From positions 6,376 to 21,652 of the forward strand of contig DMCZ01000212.1 of NCBI GenBank assembly GCA_003446655.1: a stretch of 15,277 nt of DNA, in the 5' to 3' direction. A program made the translations under genes and the position numbers. Under the pieces are notes generated by a model. The model searched no databases. It was not told the DNA's origin and worked only from the letters and a program-made list of their open reading frames with translations. Positions within the stretch are counted from its first letter, which is position 1; each line of letters begins with the position of its first letter. The stretch is from Thauera sp. (GTDB lineage Bacteria; Pseudomonadota; Gammaproteobacteria; Burkholderiales; Rhodocyclaceae). This document shows positions 1 through 7,349 of the stretch, piece by piece.

Positions 1-748
1 TCGATCGCCGATGCCAGGCCCGTATGCCCCCAAAGGCCGGAAGGCAAGTCGGACTGGGTAGCGCGTTGCAACGAATCATTTCACGGATCCGGGTCACGAG
101 TACACGCAGGCCCGGTATCCAATCGCGCCCCATGCGAGGGCGTCCCCGATCCGGCTGACATTCTGGTCAACGTCGAGGGTGCCGGAGGCGAGCGACTTCA
201 AATCCAGTTAAGCGATCGCCGGGCTGCACATGCGGTGGCGTCCGGCGAGGGACCGGCGTTTATAAAGATGAATTCTGCAGCCGTCAATTCGTGCGTTTAC
301 ATAACGAAGATTCTTGGCTTTATGTGGCGGCGTAATGTGGTCGTTCCGTGCTGACTTCGCCACTGGGGGGGAATATTCATTTCTGCGCTGGCTGGCAGGG
401 ATTATTCCGCGCTGGAGGCCTTGCGGGGCCTGGGTTTGGGGGGCATGGGACCCGTCGCCAAGGAATTAGTGGATTGAGTGCAGAACGCGCATTTGTGAGC
501 GAAGTCCGCGCGGATTCTGCGTTCCAGCCGATCGGACCGACTGCGACGGAGCGGCAAAGCAAGCGGCGTGCCTGATTTCGGCGCTTCACGTCGTCGGCTC
601 GCAATTTTTCACGATGCGGGAAATTCGGGCGATGCGCACCCTATTTGGGGCTGAATATGACAACCATGCGCACCCACTTGCGCACCCTCCAGAGGCGTGG
701 AGCCCCGGTAACGGTTGCGCCAAAACGGATGCAAACCAAGCTCCACAG
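1..748. other. Left non-coding region; probable host/element junction
   Basis: No open frame here looks like a real protein on either strand. The short frames at 348-575 and 377-604 are low-complexity and lack ribosome-binding sites. A locally AT-richer patch lies around 260-335. The stretch between about 600 and 690 contains repeated short motifs (see the repeat at 633-687). Mu-like phages carry transposase-binding sites at their left end, so that end should be here, but I cannot place it. The leftmost few hundred bases may be host DNA. Confidence 0.4.
633..687. repeat. Three direct copies of TGCGCACCC
   Basis: The 9-base word TGCGCACCC occurs at 633-641, 667-675 and 679-687, all in the same orientation and just outside the end of the RexB-like gene. 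Spacing is 34 and 12 bases. The cluster could be protein-binding sites at the left end of the element (transposase or regulator) or chance in high-GC DNA. The repeats are visible in the sequence; the function is a guess. Confidence 0.35.
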
Positions 749-1180
749 TCACTCCGGGGAGAGATTGGAGAGCACCAGCCAGAAGCGCCAGGCGATGTCG
801 ATGAGCAGCATCGTCGGGAAGATGAAGCTCGCGAGTGTCGCGAGCGCGCCAGCCTCGAAGGGGGCGCCCTTCATGACCACGGTTGCGATCGCCACGACCA
901 TCGCGATCCCGTAGGCGGCAGCGTTCCAGAAGAGGCGTCGAAGCAAGGTGCGGTAGTGGCCGGTCCGCTGCATGTTGCGCAGCAACCGGTGGCCGGAGAT
1001 CGAGGCCAGAATGGACATGGCCGCGATCAGAAAACCCAGCATCGTCGCGGCAATCTGCGCGGCGATTCCGACAGCCGAGCGAACCTCCTGCTCTGGAAGC
1101 ATGGCGATCCAGCCGTAGTACCCAACAAGGCCGGCGACCGCGAGTGCCAGGAAGAAGCTCAAGCTACTCCAATATCTCAT
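749..1180 (-). CDS. RexB-like four-helix inner-membrane protein (abortive infection)
   Basis: A 143-residue membrane protein with hydrophobic segments at about residues 7-28, 38-60, 84-103 and 108-138. Lambda RexB is a 144-residue four-helix inner-membrane protein that depolarises the cell after RexA activation. Against RexB recalled from memory, residues 42-76 share the pattern A-TM-x4-LIAA-x3-L followed by basic residues, R-L and G-Y/HY, and the C-terminus shares NL(T/S)-x-E. I chose the ATG at 1180, 17 bases inside the end of the RexA-like gene, because it gives the RexB length, begins just before the first helix and has AAGG upstream. A longer in-frame start at 1276 adds a basic tail lying wholly inside rexA-like coding sequence. 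The overlap implies translational coupling. It is the last gene of the repressor operon. The remaining alternative is an unrelated small membrane effector. Confidence 0.7.
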   Translation of the reverse strand: MRYWSSLSFFLALAVAGLVGYYGWIAMLPEQEVRSAVGIAAQIAATMLGFLIAAMSILASISGHRLLRNMQRTGHYRTLLRRLFWNAAAYGIAMVVAIATVVMKGAPFEAGALATLASFIFPTMLLIDIAWRFWLVLSNLSPE

Positions 1181-2057
1181 CGCCTTGACCGAAGATCTCG
1201 TCCAACTGTGGCTGGACCCGAATCTTCGCACCCCTGATCCCGTCCAGTACAGCGGCCGACGTGATGTTTCCGTCAACCGGCAGAACGGTGATCCGCTCCT
1301 TCAGGCGCTGCGCGAGCAGGTCGATCGGCTCCTCGATGTCGGACATCTTCACCCTGAGCTTCTTGGTAAAGGGCGAGCGCAGCAGGATCCCCATGCGTTC
1401 CCGCACGTCGGCGAGCAGCCCCTCCCCTCGCTTCCTGGTCGAGATCTTGACCTCATATGAGGTGGCCCCCGTGGCCTTCATGAAATCGAAGCCTTCCTGC
1501 GTCCAGGTGTCCTCGGGGTCAGGGGCAAACCGCTTGCTCCGGGGCTTTGCGACGCGAAAGTCGACCGACTTGATCAGCCCGCCCGCTGCAAGCGCGCGAT
1601 AGGCATCGGGGCTGAGCACCTGGTTCATGCAGATCGCGTCGTCTGCACCGAACAGCAAGGTGAGGTAGTGCCCAAGGCCCGCAATGTGCGTACCTTCCAG
1701 CCCGACCTGGTAGGCGATCAGCTCGAGGTCGGCGCGCTCCCGGTACAGGATGAAGTGGTTGCGCTCGATGAGCGCCCTCCCCTCGTCGAGCTGAACCGGC
1801 GTCTCAATAGGGGTATCAGGGGAACCCGTGAGCGGTGTTTCGTCGCGAAACCGGGCCACATAGCCCTTGACGCCCGCGCCGCGCGGCAACTCTTCGATCC
1901 CGCGAATCTGAACCTGGTTCTCCCCCATTTTCAGTGCTCGAGCCATCTTGTTCACATCCCGTGCGGCCAAGAGCCGGTCGCAGACATGACCCATTCGCGC
2001 ATCGGCTCCAACCGTCACACGGTAGAAGCCAATGCGGTAGTGCTTTGGATCTGCCAC
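1164..2057 (-). CDS. RexA-like sensor/activator protein (abortive infection)
   Basis: A 297-residue soluble protein with no signal peptide or membrane segment; lambda RexA is 279 residues. It starts with GTG at 2057, supported by a purine-rich Shine-Dalgarno tract (GGGGAGGGGAG) immediately upstream. Sequence likeness to RexA, recalled from memory, is weak but ordered: an N-terminal GFY, a central (F/L)-rich strand near residues 102-105, LIAYQVGLEGTHIAGLGHYL at 113-132 where RexA has IGFARTVFG followed by a helix, a basic/hydrophobic beta segment at 162-172, a GAT motif near 197-199 and a following K-rich strand. Gene order (repressor, this gene, RexB-like), the 17-base overlap with the RexB-like gene and position in the immunity region all match lambda cI-rexA-rexB. 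By family knowledge RexA binds DNA, senses phage replication or recombination intermediates and activates RexB; for this protein that is inference. The 170 bases upstream, to the repressor stop, show no gene. Confidence 0.6.
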   Translation of the reverse strand: MADPKHYRIGFYRVTVGADARMGHVCDRLLAARDVNKMARALKMGENQVQIRGIEELPRGAGVKGYVARFRDETPLTGSPDTPIETPVQLDEGRALIERNHFILYRERADLELIAYQVGLEGTHIAGLGHYLTLLFGADDAICMNQVLSPDAYRALAAGGLIKSVDFRVAKPRSKRFAPDPEDTWTQEGFDFMKATGATSYEVKISTRKRGEGLLADVRERMGILLRSPFTKKLRVKMSDIEEPIDLLAQRLKERITVLPVDGNITSAAVLDGIRGAKIRVQPQLDEIFGQGDEILE

Positions 2058-2227
2058 CTCCCCTCCCCTTTCCTCACCTGCCCAACTTCACGGCTCCGCC
2101 AATTCACCGTGGATCGAACTCTCTGGTCGTCCCTTGGCTTGTCAGTAGCGCATGAGCGCCTTCACGAGTGACGTGCCACACATGCGCCAACTTATGCGCG
2201 GCTGTCGCGCCAAATCAAATGCAAATA

Positions 2228-2932
2228 TCAAGGCTGATTCACGTTCCCGCTTACTCGCGATCGAACGACCTGATCGGCAACCGACCGGATTGCGTCGTGA
2301 AGGGTCGGCGCATAGCGAATGGGCGAGTCCCTAGAAAGGCATTCGTGATACAGCTCAAGCGTTTCAAGGATCATCGTGGCCGCGGGCCCTGGAAGTGGGT
2401 TGGCTGCGTACAAAAGGATCGCTCTCGCGGCTTCGTCGAACTCTCGCGGTTGGCGAACCGCTGCCGATACCAAGGCATCAAGCCGCGCGCTATCGATTGC
2501 ACCTTCAATCCCCGAAACTTTGTGGATCTCGTTTTCGACGATAAGACCAGAAAGCACAGAGAGCGCATGGGGATCGAGGTCAGTAAGCCCTTGTTCGGCT
2601 GCTCGCTCGAAGATGGTTTGCACCGCAGATGCGCATAACCCCGTAGCACCGAGCGTCCGCCCGCCATCCATCACGTAAGCAACGTCGACGCCAGCCTCCT
2701 GGGCCGCTGCCAGATAGTCGCTCGGCGGCTCCCTCCCAGCTTCATAGTTGCCTTGCGTGTTCCGGTGGATCCCGAGGATGTTTGCAAACTCAGCGAGCGT
2801 CAGTCCAAGCCTTTTGCGTTCTTCCTTCAGCCGCTCGCCTCGATCCCGGAGGCGCTTGAGGCGCAGCTCGTCGAGCTTCCTTACCGCGTCTTGTCTGTTT
2901 GTCATCACCTGAATAAGTCTGTTGACGCCCAC
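2228..2932 (-). CDS. HTH_XRE-family prophage repressor
   Basis: Probable master repressor of the element. Residues about 33-84 form a Cro/cI-type helix-turn-helix: GERLKEERKRLGLTLAEFA, then NILGIHRNTQGNYEAGREPP, with the recognition helix near 56-66. A basic helical stretch (16-41) precedes it. The remaining ~145 residues are helical and contain no Ser/Lys LexA-type autoprotease motif, so RecA-driven self-cleavage is unlikely. It is divergent to the BcepMu gp16-like gene and shares the 2935-2964 palindrome with it. The start is ambiguous. GTG at 2932 has no Shine-Dalgarno sequence and abuts the palindrome. The in-frame ATG at 2905 removes nine residues, has a partial AGG just before it and is equally plausible. 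It is the first gene of the operon with the RexA/B-like pair, so prophage immunity and that pair should be co-expressed in the lysogen. Confidence 0.85.
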   Translation of the reverse strand: MGVNRLIQVMTNRQDAVRKLDELRLKRLRDRGERLKEERKRLGLTLAEFANILGIHRNTQGNYEAGREPPSDYLAAAQEAGVDVAYVMDGGRTLGATGLCASAVQTIFERAAEQGLTDLDPHALSVLSGLIVENEIHKVSGIEGAIDSARLDALVSAAVRQPREFDEAARAILLYAANPLPGPAATMILETLELYHECLSRDSPIRYAPTLHDAIRSVADQVVRSRVSGNVNQP

Positions 2933-2934
2933 AA

Positions 2935-2964
2935 AACCGTGTGCAAATATAACTGCACACGGTT
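2935..2964. promoter_or_regulatory. Palindromic operator between repressor and early genes
   Basis: A perfect 11-bp inverted repeat: AACCGTGTGCA (2935-2945) and TGCACACGGTT (2954-2964), separated by 8 AT-rich bases. This is the expected form of a dimeric HTH repressor site. A partial extra half-site, GCGTGTGC, follows at 2965-2972. The AT-rich spacer supplies a minus-strand -10-like TATATT (2951-2946), which would start repressor mRNA near 2939, and the right arm overlaps the -35 of the rightward promoter. Repressor binding would therefore block early transcription and could autoregulate. The palindrome is seen; the occupant is inferred. Confidence 0.7.
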
Positions 2965-2982
2965 GCGTGTGCTTTGTTGTAT
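2954..2982 (+). promoter_or_regulatory. Candidate rightward early promoter
   Basis: A -35-like TGCACA (2954-2959) and a -10-like TTGTAT (2977-2982) are separated by 17 bases, about 20 bases before the first early gene. The -35 lies inside the right arm of the operator, which fits control by the repressor. The hexamers are only moderate matches to the sigma-70 consensus. Confidence 0.4.
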
Positions 2983-3001
2983 TACCTTGAGGATTCTACA
3001 G

Positions 3002-3259
3002 ATGAAAACCATTCAGGAAGTGAAGGCCGAGATGACCCGGCGTGGCGAAACCGCTGCCGATTGGGCACGCAAGCATGGCGTCAGTGCGGAACTGGTGCGA
3101 GGCGTCCTGCGCGGAAGCCTCAAGGGGCGCATCGGCGAGGCGCACAAGATTGCGGTGCTGCTCGGCGTAAAGGATGGGGTGATCGTCGAGGACAACGGCC
3201 GTGAGTACGGCTTCAAGGAAGGGGTGATCGTCGAGGATGAAGGCCGTGAGCGCGCCTGA
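3002..3259 (+). CDS. BcepMu gp16-like / Ner-like small DNA-binding protein
   Basis: An 85-residue protein and the first gene of the early operon. The start is fixed by GAGGA (2989-2993) 8 bases upstream of the ATG. Residues 4-58 (VKAEMTRRGETAADWARKHG onward, then VSAELVRGVLRGSLKGRIGE, then AHKIAVLLGVK) show the pattern I associate with the BcepMu gp16 family, a helix-turn-helix protein beside the repressor in BcepMu-type phages. It plays the positional role of Mu Ner, which down-regulates early and repressor promoters. The C-terminus is unusual: KDGVIVEDNGRE is followed, 15 residues on, by KEGVIVEDEGRE, a product of a DNA repeat at 3170-3250. The stop lies inside the next gene. Confidence 0.8.
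   Translation: MKTIQEVKAEMTRRGETAADWARKHGVSAELVRGVLRGSLKGRIGEAHKIAVLLGVKDGVIVEDNGREYGFKEGVIVEDEGRERA
3170..3250 (+). repeat. 45-bp-period imperfect tandem repeat within the Ner-like gene
   Basis: Bases 3170-3205 recur at 3215-3250 with four mismatches in 36, a period of 45 bases, so the frame is kept. It encodes two copies of K-(D/E)-GVIVED-x-GRE at the C-terminus of the small DNA-binding protein, and the second copy also supplies the start region of the next gene. This looks like a recent in-frame duplication by slippage. Confidence 0.75.
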
Positions 3260-3494
3260 GCAAGTCATCGCGGCCGCTCAGCGGTCCGGAAACAGGCGCA
3301 GCGCCGAATACTGGCGCGGCGCCCTGGATGCGCTCCGGTTCCGCATGCTCGGCGATCCGATCCGGTGTCCCTACCGCGAAGGCTCGGTCGAGTTCGACGC
3401 GTACTTCGCCGGCAATGAGCGTGGGCATCACCTGTGGCGAGACCTGCAGTCGGGCGGGCTCGCCTTGGGTCGCACCAGCGGGGCGGCATCATGA
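3237..3494 (+). CDS. Rmf/CrpP-like small protein
   Basis: An 85-residue protein between the DNA-binding gene and the transposase, overlapping both. Residues 20-70 contain RRSAEYWRGALDALR, then CPY at 44-46, then REGSVEFDAYFAGNERGHHL. The CPY followed by an acidic or aromatic W/Y-x-x-G helix resembles ribosome modulation factor and the Rmf/CrpP-like proteins common in prophages and mobile elements. Its role here is unknown; a ribosome-binding role would be inference. The start at ATG 3237 is weak; GTG 3246, with GAGG about 9 bases upstream, would shorten it by three residues. The stop overlaps the transposase start in an ATGA, so translation is probably coupled. Confidence 0.5.
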   Translation: MKAVSAPEQVIAAAQRSGNRRSAEYWRGALDALRFRMLGDPIRCPYREGSVEFDAYFAGNERGHHLWRDLQSGGLALGRTSGAAS

Positions 3495-5776
3495 GCGGTG
3501 AAGAACGCTCCCTGCCCTTGCCCTTCGAACCGACCGCCGCGCCGGTATGGATCGATGCGGCGACAGTGGCCGGCCTCGCCGGGATCTCGGAGCAAAAGAC
3601 GCGGCAGGCCCTCGCGAAGTGCGCCGCCGGCGGCACCTGGCGCCAGCATGCCTTGAAAGTCCGCACGAAGGACGGCGGCCCGGCGAGCGCGCAGAATCCC
3701 TACCTGGTGCATGTGGACTCCCTGCCGCCTGCCCTGGCAGGTGCGTACTACGAGCGCGCCGCGCTGATGTCGCCGCCGGTCGACGTCAAGGTCGGCGCGG
3801 CGCTCGACATGCCGGAGAAGGTCAATCCACGCGCGGCGAAGGACTACGCCGAACTGGAATGGAAGCTGAAGATTCTGGCGCCCGCGCTGGAGTTCGCCGA
3901 GGGCACCCCCGGCCGCGCGGAGTGGCTGCGCGAGCTGGCGAAACGCACCCATACCGGGCCGGACGGCAAGCCAAGGCGCTTCGCGCTGCGCACCCTGCAA
4001 GAGTGGATCACGCGTATCAAAAAAGCACAGAGCGCGCTCGCGCTGCTACGCAAGCCGCGCGAGGAAAAGCCCTCGCGCAACATCATCTGCCGCCTGTGGG
4101 ACAGCGCGTGCCCGCTGCCGCTCGACGCAAAATGGTCAATCGAGCGCGAGATTCAGGCGTACGTGCGCAGCCTTTGGGCGAAAGGCATGGGATGGACGCA
4201 AATCGAGGAACTTGCATCGTCTCAACTGCTGGAAGCGAGCCGCGCCGCCGGCTGGGCGGCCGCTGCTTATACGCAGTGCCGCGTCGGTCGCCATTATGTC
4301 CAGAAGCACAGCGAAACGAAAATTCTCGCCGTCAAGACCGGCGACGCCAAGCGCTGGCACGACGAGTTTGTGCCGCGCATCCAGCGCACCCGCGAGGGTC
4401 TGAGGCCGGGGGATATCGTCGTCGGCGACGTGCACCCGGTCGACGTCATTGTGCTGCGCGCTGATGGAAGCGAAGCGACGTTCCGGCTGATTGCGTGGCT
4501 GGACATTGCCACGGGCGATATTTTCGGCACGCTGGTGCTGTTCGAGCCCAACAAGAGCGTCACGCAGGCACACATCGCCGCATCGTTCGCCGCGATGGTG
4601 CAAGCGTGGGGGCTGCCGCGGCTGCTGATGCTGGATAACGGTAAGGAATACTCGTGGGGCGAGCTGGAACGCGGCTTCCGCGAGCTTGCGATGCTGGCGA
4701 ATGGATTTAAGGCCGCCATGAGGTTCATGGTGCGCGAGGAGGCGGACGCCACGCCCTTCATGGACGAACCTGAGGACAGCATCGAAGCGCGTGAAACCCC
4801 CATTCTGCGCGCCCTGCCGCATCGCCCTGCGTCAAAGCCTATCGAGGGCATTTTTGCGGTGCTGGAGCGACTCTTGTTCAAGCATTTTCCGGGCTGGATC
4901 GGCGGCGACCGCATGAACAAGAAGACGCACCAGATGGGTAAGGCGCCCAAGCCCTTTCCCGGCTCGCAGGAAGCGTTCGAGGCCCTGTTCTTCGACGCCA
5001 TGAGTTACTGGCGCACGCGTGCCCGCAAGAGCCTGGGGGGGAGGTCGGTCAACGAGGTTCGCGACGCGTTCCAGCGCGATGGTGGCGCCCTGCCCCCGGA
5101 CGTGCCGCTCCAAGCGCTCGTTTTCGCGCTGTCCGAGACCATGACGCGCAACGTTGTCACCAGGGGTATCGAGGTCGGCGGCGTGTGGTATCGCTCCCCG
5201 GCAACGCTCAAGTACACCGGCCAGAAAGTGACCGTGCGCTACGCGAAGTGGGCGCCGGATTACATCTTCATGATGGCCGACGCGAGCACCCCTCTTCTCG
5301 TCGGGCGTGCGCCGGTTTTCGGCTACGCCGATGGCGAGGGCGCAAGGCATCAGGCCGACATGGACCGCATCCTGAACGCCCATGTGCGCGAGCTGAAAGC
5401 GACAACGCGGCCGATTGATCCTCTCGCGGAAATGTCGCGGCACGTGGCCGCAGTCGGAAAGGATGTCCCGGTGCTCAAGGGACCGGCCATCGCGCTATCT
5501 GATGAGCTGCAATCGGCCGTCGAGGCGGCCAAGCTGCCGCCGCCGGAAAACGACCCGCTGCATCTGGGCTACGGGGAGGTCCTTGACCGCAAAACCGGCG
5601 AGATCGTCCGCGCCTTCCCCGACCACTACACCGCCCGCCACCAGCCCGCCGAAGAGGACGACGAACCCGATTGGGCGGAAGTCGCGAAGCGGTTCGCGCA
5701 GAAAGAAAGGCTCGACGAAGACCCCCCTTCGTCGAGCCCTGATGCAGTACCCCGTCCGAATGGAACTGAGCGATGA
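3491..5776 (+). CDS. MuA-type DDE transposase
   Basis: A 761-residue transposase (Mu A is 663). In order: an N-terminal winged-helix binding domain (about 15-75; VWIDAATVAGLAGISEQKTRQ, then GTWRQHALKVRTK), DNA-binding helical domains (about 115-290) and an RNase-H-like catalytic core. The acidic triad is visible as D313 in VVGDVHPVD, D382 in LLMLDNGKEY and E452 in KPIEGIF; the spacings (69 and 70) are close to Mu A for the first pair. A beta-barrel domain (about 545-615) and a charged tail likely to contact the MuB partner follow. It would bind the element ends and catalyse strand transfer. The start is the ATG in the ATGA overlap with the preceding gene; a longer in-frame start at 3434 would lie inside that gene. 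The frame is intact, with no internal stop. Confidence 0.95.
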   Translation: MSGEERSLPLPFEPTAAPVWIDAATVAGLAGISEQKTRQALAKCAAGGTWRQHALKVRTKDGGPASAQNPYLVHVDSLPPALAGAYYERAALMSPPVDVKVGAALDMPEKVNPRAAKDYAELEWKLKILAPALEFAEGTPGRAEWLRELAKRTHTGPDGKPRRFALRTLQEWITRIKKAQSALALLRKPREEKPSRNIICRLWDSACPLPLDAKWSIEREIQAYVRSLWAKGMGWTQIEELASSQLLEASRAAGWAAAAYTQCRVGRHYVQKHSETKILAVKTGDAKRWHDEFVPRIQRTREGLRPGDIVVGDVHPVDVIVLRADGSEATFRLIAWLDIATGDIFGTLVLFEPNKSVTQAHIAASFAAMVQAWGLPRLLMLDNGKEYSWGELERGFRELAMLANGFKAAMRFMVREEADATPFMDEPEDSIEARETPILRALPHRPASKPIEGIFAVLERLLFKHFPGWIGGDRMNKKTHQMGKAPKPFPGSQEAFEALFFDAMSYWRTRARKSLGGRSVNEVRDAFQRDGGALPPDVPLQALVFALSETMTRNVVTRGIEVGGVWYRSPATLKYTGQKVTVRYAKWAPDYIFMMADASTPLLVGRAPVFGYADGEGARHQADMDRILNAHVRELKATTRPIDPLAEMSRHVAAVGKDVPVLKGPAIALSDELQSAVEAAKLPPPENDPLHLGYGEVLDRKTGEIVRAFPDHYTARHQPAEEDDEPDWAEVAKRFAQKERLDEDPPSSSPDAVPRPNGTER

Positions 5777-6915
5777 ACGGAGATCGAATGTTACTCGAAA
5801 TGCTGCCCGGCGAGGGCCTTGAATCCAACGTTGGCGCAGGAAACGCGCCCTTCCCGGCGGTGCGCCGTCGCATGACTGATGATGAGTATTACGACCGGAA
5901 GCGCGCAGAACGCGACGCCTGGAACGCCGAGCGCCTCGCCGAAGCGGAGCCGATTGTCTCTGCCGTCGAACGGCGGTGCCATCAGGAGCATTTGTTCACG
6001 CGAATCCTTGCGGAGACCGGAATCCATGAGGAGGCGCTGCGCTCTCTTCTCGATCGCACGCCACCGCCAGAACAACCGAAGTGCATGAACGCGGGGCAAA
6101 TCCGCTCAGTGGACGCATGGCGTGAGGCTCTCGGAAAGCTGGTGGAGTGGCTGAAAGCGGATGCTCAGCAGCGAAACGCGGCGCCCTTACATGCACCGAC
6201 GCCGACACTGAAAGCGGTCTACAGCGTCCTGGTTGAAGCTATGGACCATGCGTTACTGACGGTGATCATCGGTGCTTGCGGTATCGGGAAGTCTCACGCC
6301 GCAACAGTGCTAGTGGACGAGCGCCCCCGCTCGATCAACCAGCCCGGCGCCGTCCTCGTGGAACTGCGTGAGAGCGACAAGACCGTTTCCCAGTGCATTG
6401 AGACCATCCTCAAGCGGCTCAGGCACGACCTGCACGGGGAAGGCGGCTACGCCGGCTTGTGTCGTGTGTTACGGCGTGGGGACCTGCTTATCTTGGATGA
6501 AGGTCATCGCCTGGCGAAGTGCGGGAACGGTGCAATGGTTGAAGTCGTGCGAGACCTGTGGAAGGACACAGGTGCGGGTATCGCAGTGATTGGTAACCCA
6601 CTTCTGCGAAAAAGGAGGGAGGGGATTCTCGGTAACGATGCCTATGGCGCCTTCCTGAGCCGCGCCGAAGTGCATGACTTCAGCAAGGGCAACAGCCGCG
6701 CAGACGTGGACGCCTGGATGGTGTGGAAGGGCTTTTCAGGGAAAGCGCTGGCGGACGGGCTTTCCCGCTTGGCATTGAGACAGTCACGCGACAACGAAGG
6801 CGGATTGCGCGAGTTGAAAAAGCTGGTCGAGAGCGTTGAACGCAGGAATCCCGGCAAGGCCATCACGTCTGAAATGTTGCTCGATGAGATCAAGTTGCGC
6901 GGGGTGCTCTCATGA
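5773..6915 (+). CDS. MuB-type AAA+ ATPase, transposition target selector
   Basis: A 380-residue ATPase partner of the transposase. Walker A is GACGIGKS at 167-174, Walker B is DLLILDEGH at 237-245 (D242, E243), and a sensor-1-like IGNP lies at 273-276. A C-terminal helical region (about 310-375) follows. Mu B binds DNA as an ATP-dependent filament, delivers target DNA to MuA and protects the element from self-insertion. Here the ATPase core begins about 100 residues later than in Mu B because of a long N-terminal part (30-150), rich in charged helices, with a possible HTH near 70-93. ATG 5773 overlaps the transposase stop as ATGA, but ATG 5788 (M6) has a better Shine-Dalgarno sequence (GGAG, 5 bases upstream) and is likely the main start. 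Confidence 0.92.
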   Translation: MNGDRMLLEMLPGEGLESNVGAGNAPFPAVRRRMTDDEYYDRKRAERDAWNAERLAEAEPIVSAVERRCHQEHLFTRILAETGIHEEALRSLLDRTPPPEQPKCMNAGQIRSVDAWREALGKLVEWLKADAQQRNAAPLHAPTPTLKAVYSVLVEAMDHALLTVIIGACGIGKSHAATVLVDERPRSINQPGAVLVELRESDKTVSQCIETILKRLRHDLHGEGGYAGLCRVLRRGDLLILDEGHRLAKCGNGAMVEVVRDLWKDTGAGIAVIGNPLLRKRREGILGNDAYGAFLSRAEVHDFSKGNSRADVDAWMVWKGFSGKALADGLSRLALRQSRDNEGGLRELKKLVESVERRNPGKAITSEMLLDEIKLRGVLS

Positions 6916-7349
6916 GCCGCAAGGACTTGATCAAGATCGTGCACATGGGTCCCAAGCGCCTGGGCATGGACGAACCGACCCGCCGCGCCTGGATGGAGAA
7001 GCACACCGGCCAGCGCAGCGCCAAGGACTGCACCGATGCCGAGCTGTCGCGCCTGTGCGATCTGCTGCGCGCCGCCGGCGCCCTGGACGATGGCCGCCCG
7101 CTGGGCAAGGCCGGTACGGGCGGCAAGGGGATCGACCGCCCGACGCGGGCGCAGTGGATCAAGCTCAAGGTGCTGTGCAAGCAGCGCGGCTGGCCGGATG
7201 GAATCGACGATCACGGCTTTTCCACCTTCGTTCGGCGGATCGCCAAGGTGGACAACCCCCGCTTTCTCACGAGGAACGGTGTCCGGGCGGTGATTCTCGG
7301 GCTGGAAAACTGGATTGAACACGACCGGAAGAAGGAGCAACAGGCATGA
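6912..7349 (+). CDS. gemA: GemA/gp16-family Mu-like early protein
   Basis: A 145-residue protein of the Mu gp16 (GemA, DUF1018) family. The family signature is visible: an N-terminal KIVHMGPKRLGMDEPTRRAW helix pair, a central linker, then TRAQWIKLKVLCKQRGWPDG and a FVRRIAKVDNPRFL segment ahead of the closing ILGLENW. In Mu, GemA alters host gene expression and DNA supercoiling during lytic growth; the mechanism is poorly defined. The gene starts in an ATGA overlap with the MuB gene stop and its own stop overlaps the next start in the same way, so it is part of the early operon. The C-terminal KKEQQA is typical of such coupled phage genes. Confidence 0.88.
   Translation: MSRKDLIKIVHMGPKRLGMDEPTRRAWMEKHTGQRSAKDCTDAELSRLCDLLRAAGALDDGRPLGKAGTGGKGIDRPTRAQWIKLKVLCKQRGWPDGIDDHGFSTFVRRIAKVDNPRFLTRNGVRAVILGLENWIEHDRKKEQQA

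Noticed and set aside
1..600. Remnants of a host gene interrupted by the element
   Set aside because: I could not follow any protein-like frame across this stretch on either strand.
687..715. Terminator for the RexB-like gene (CTCCA/TGGAG hairpin on the minus strand)
   Set aside because: The stem is five pairs with no T-run. The end of this transcript is not resolved.
614..1237. 207-codon plus-strand open frame opposite the RexB-like gene
   Set aside because: Composition is His/Arg/Glu-rich and low-complexity, no family pattern is visible, and it is antisense to a convincing four-helix membrane protein. It is a high-GC shadow frame.
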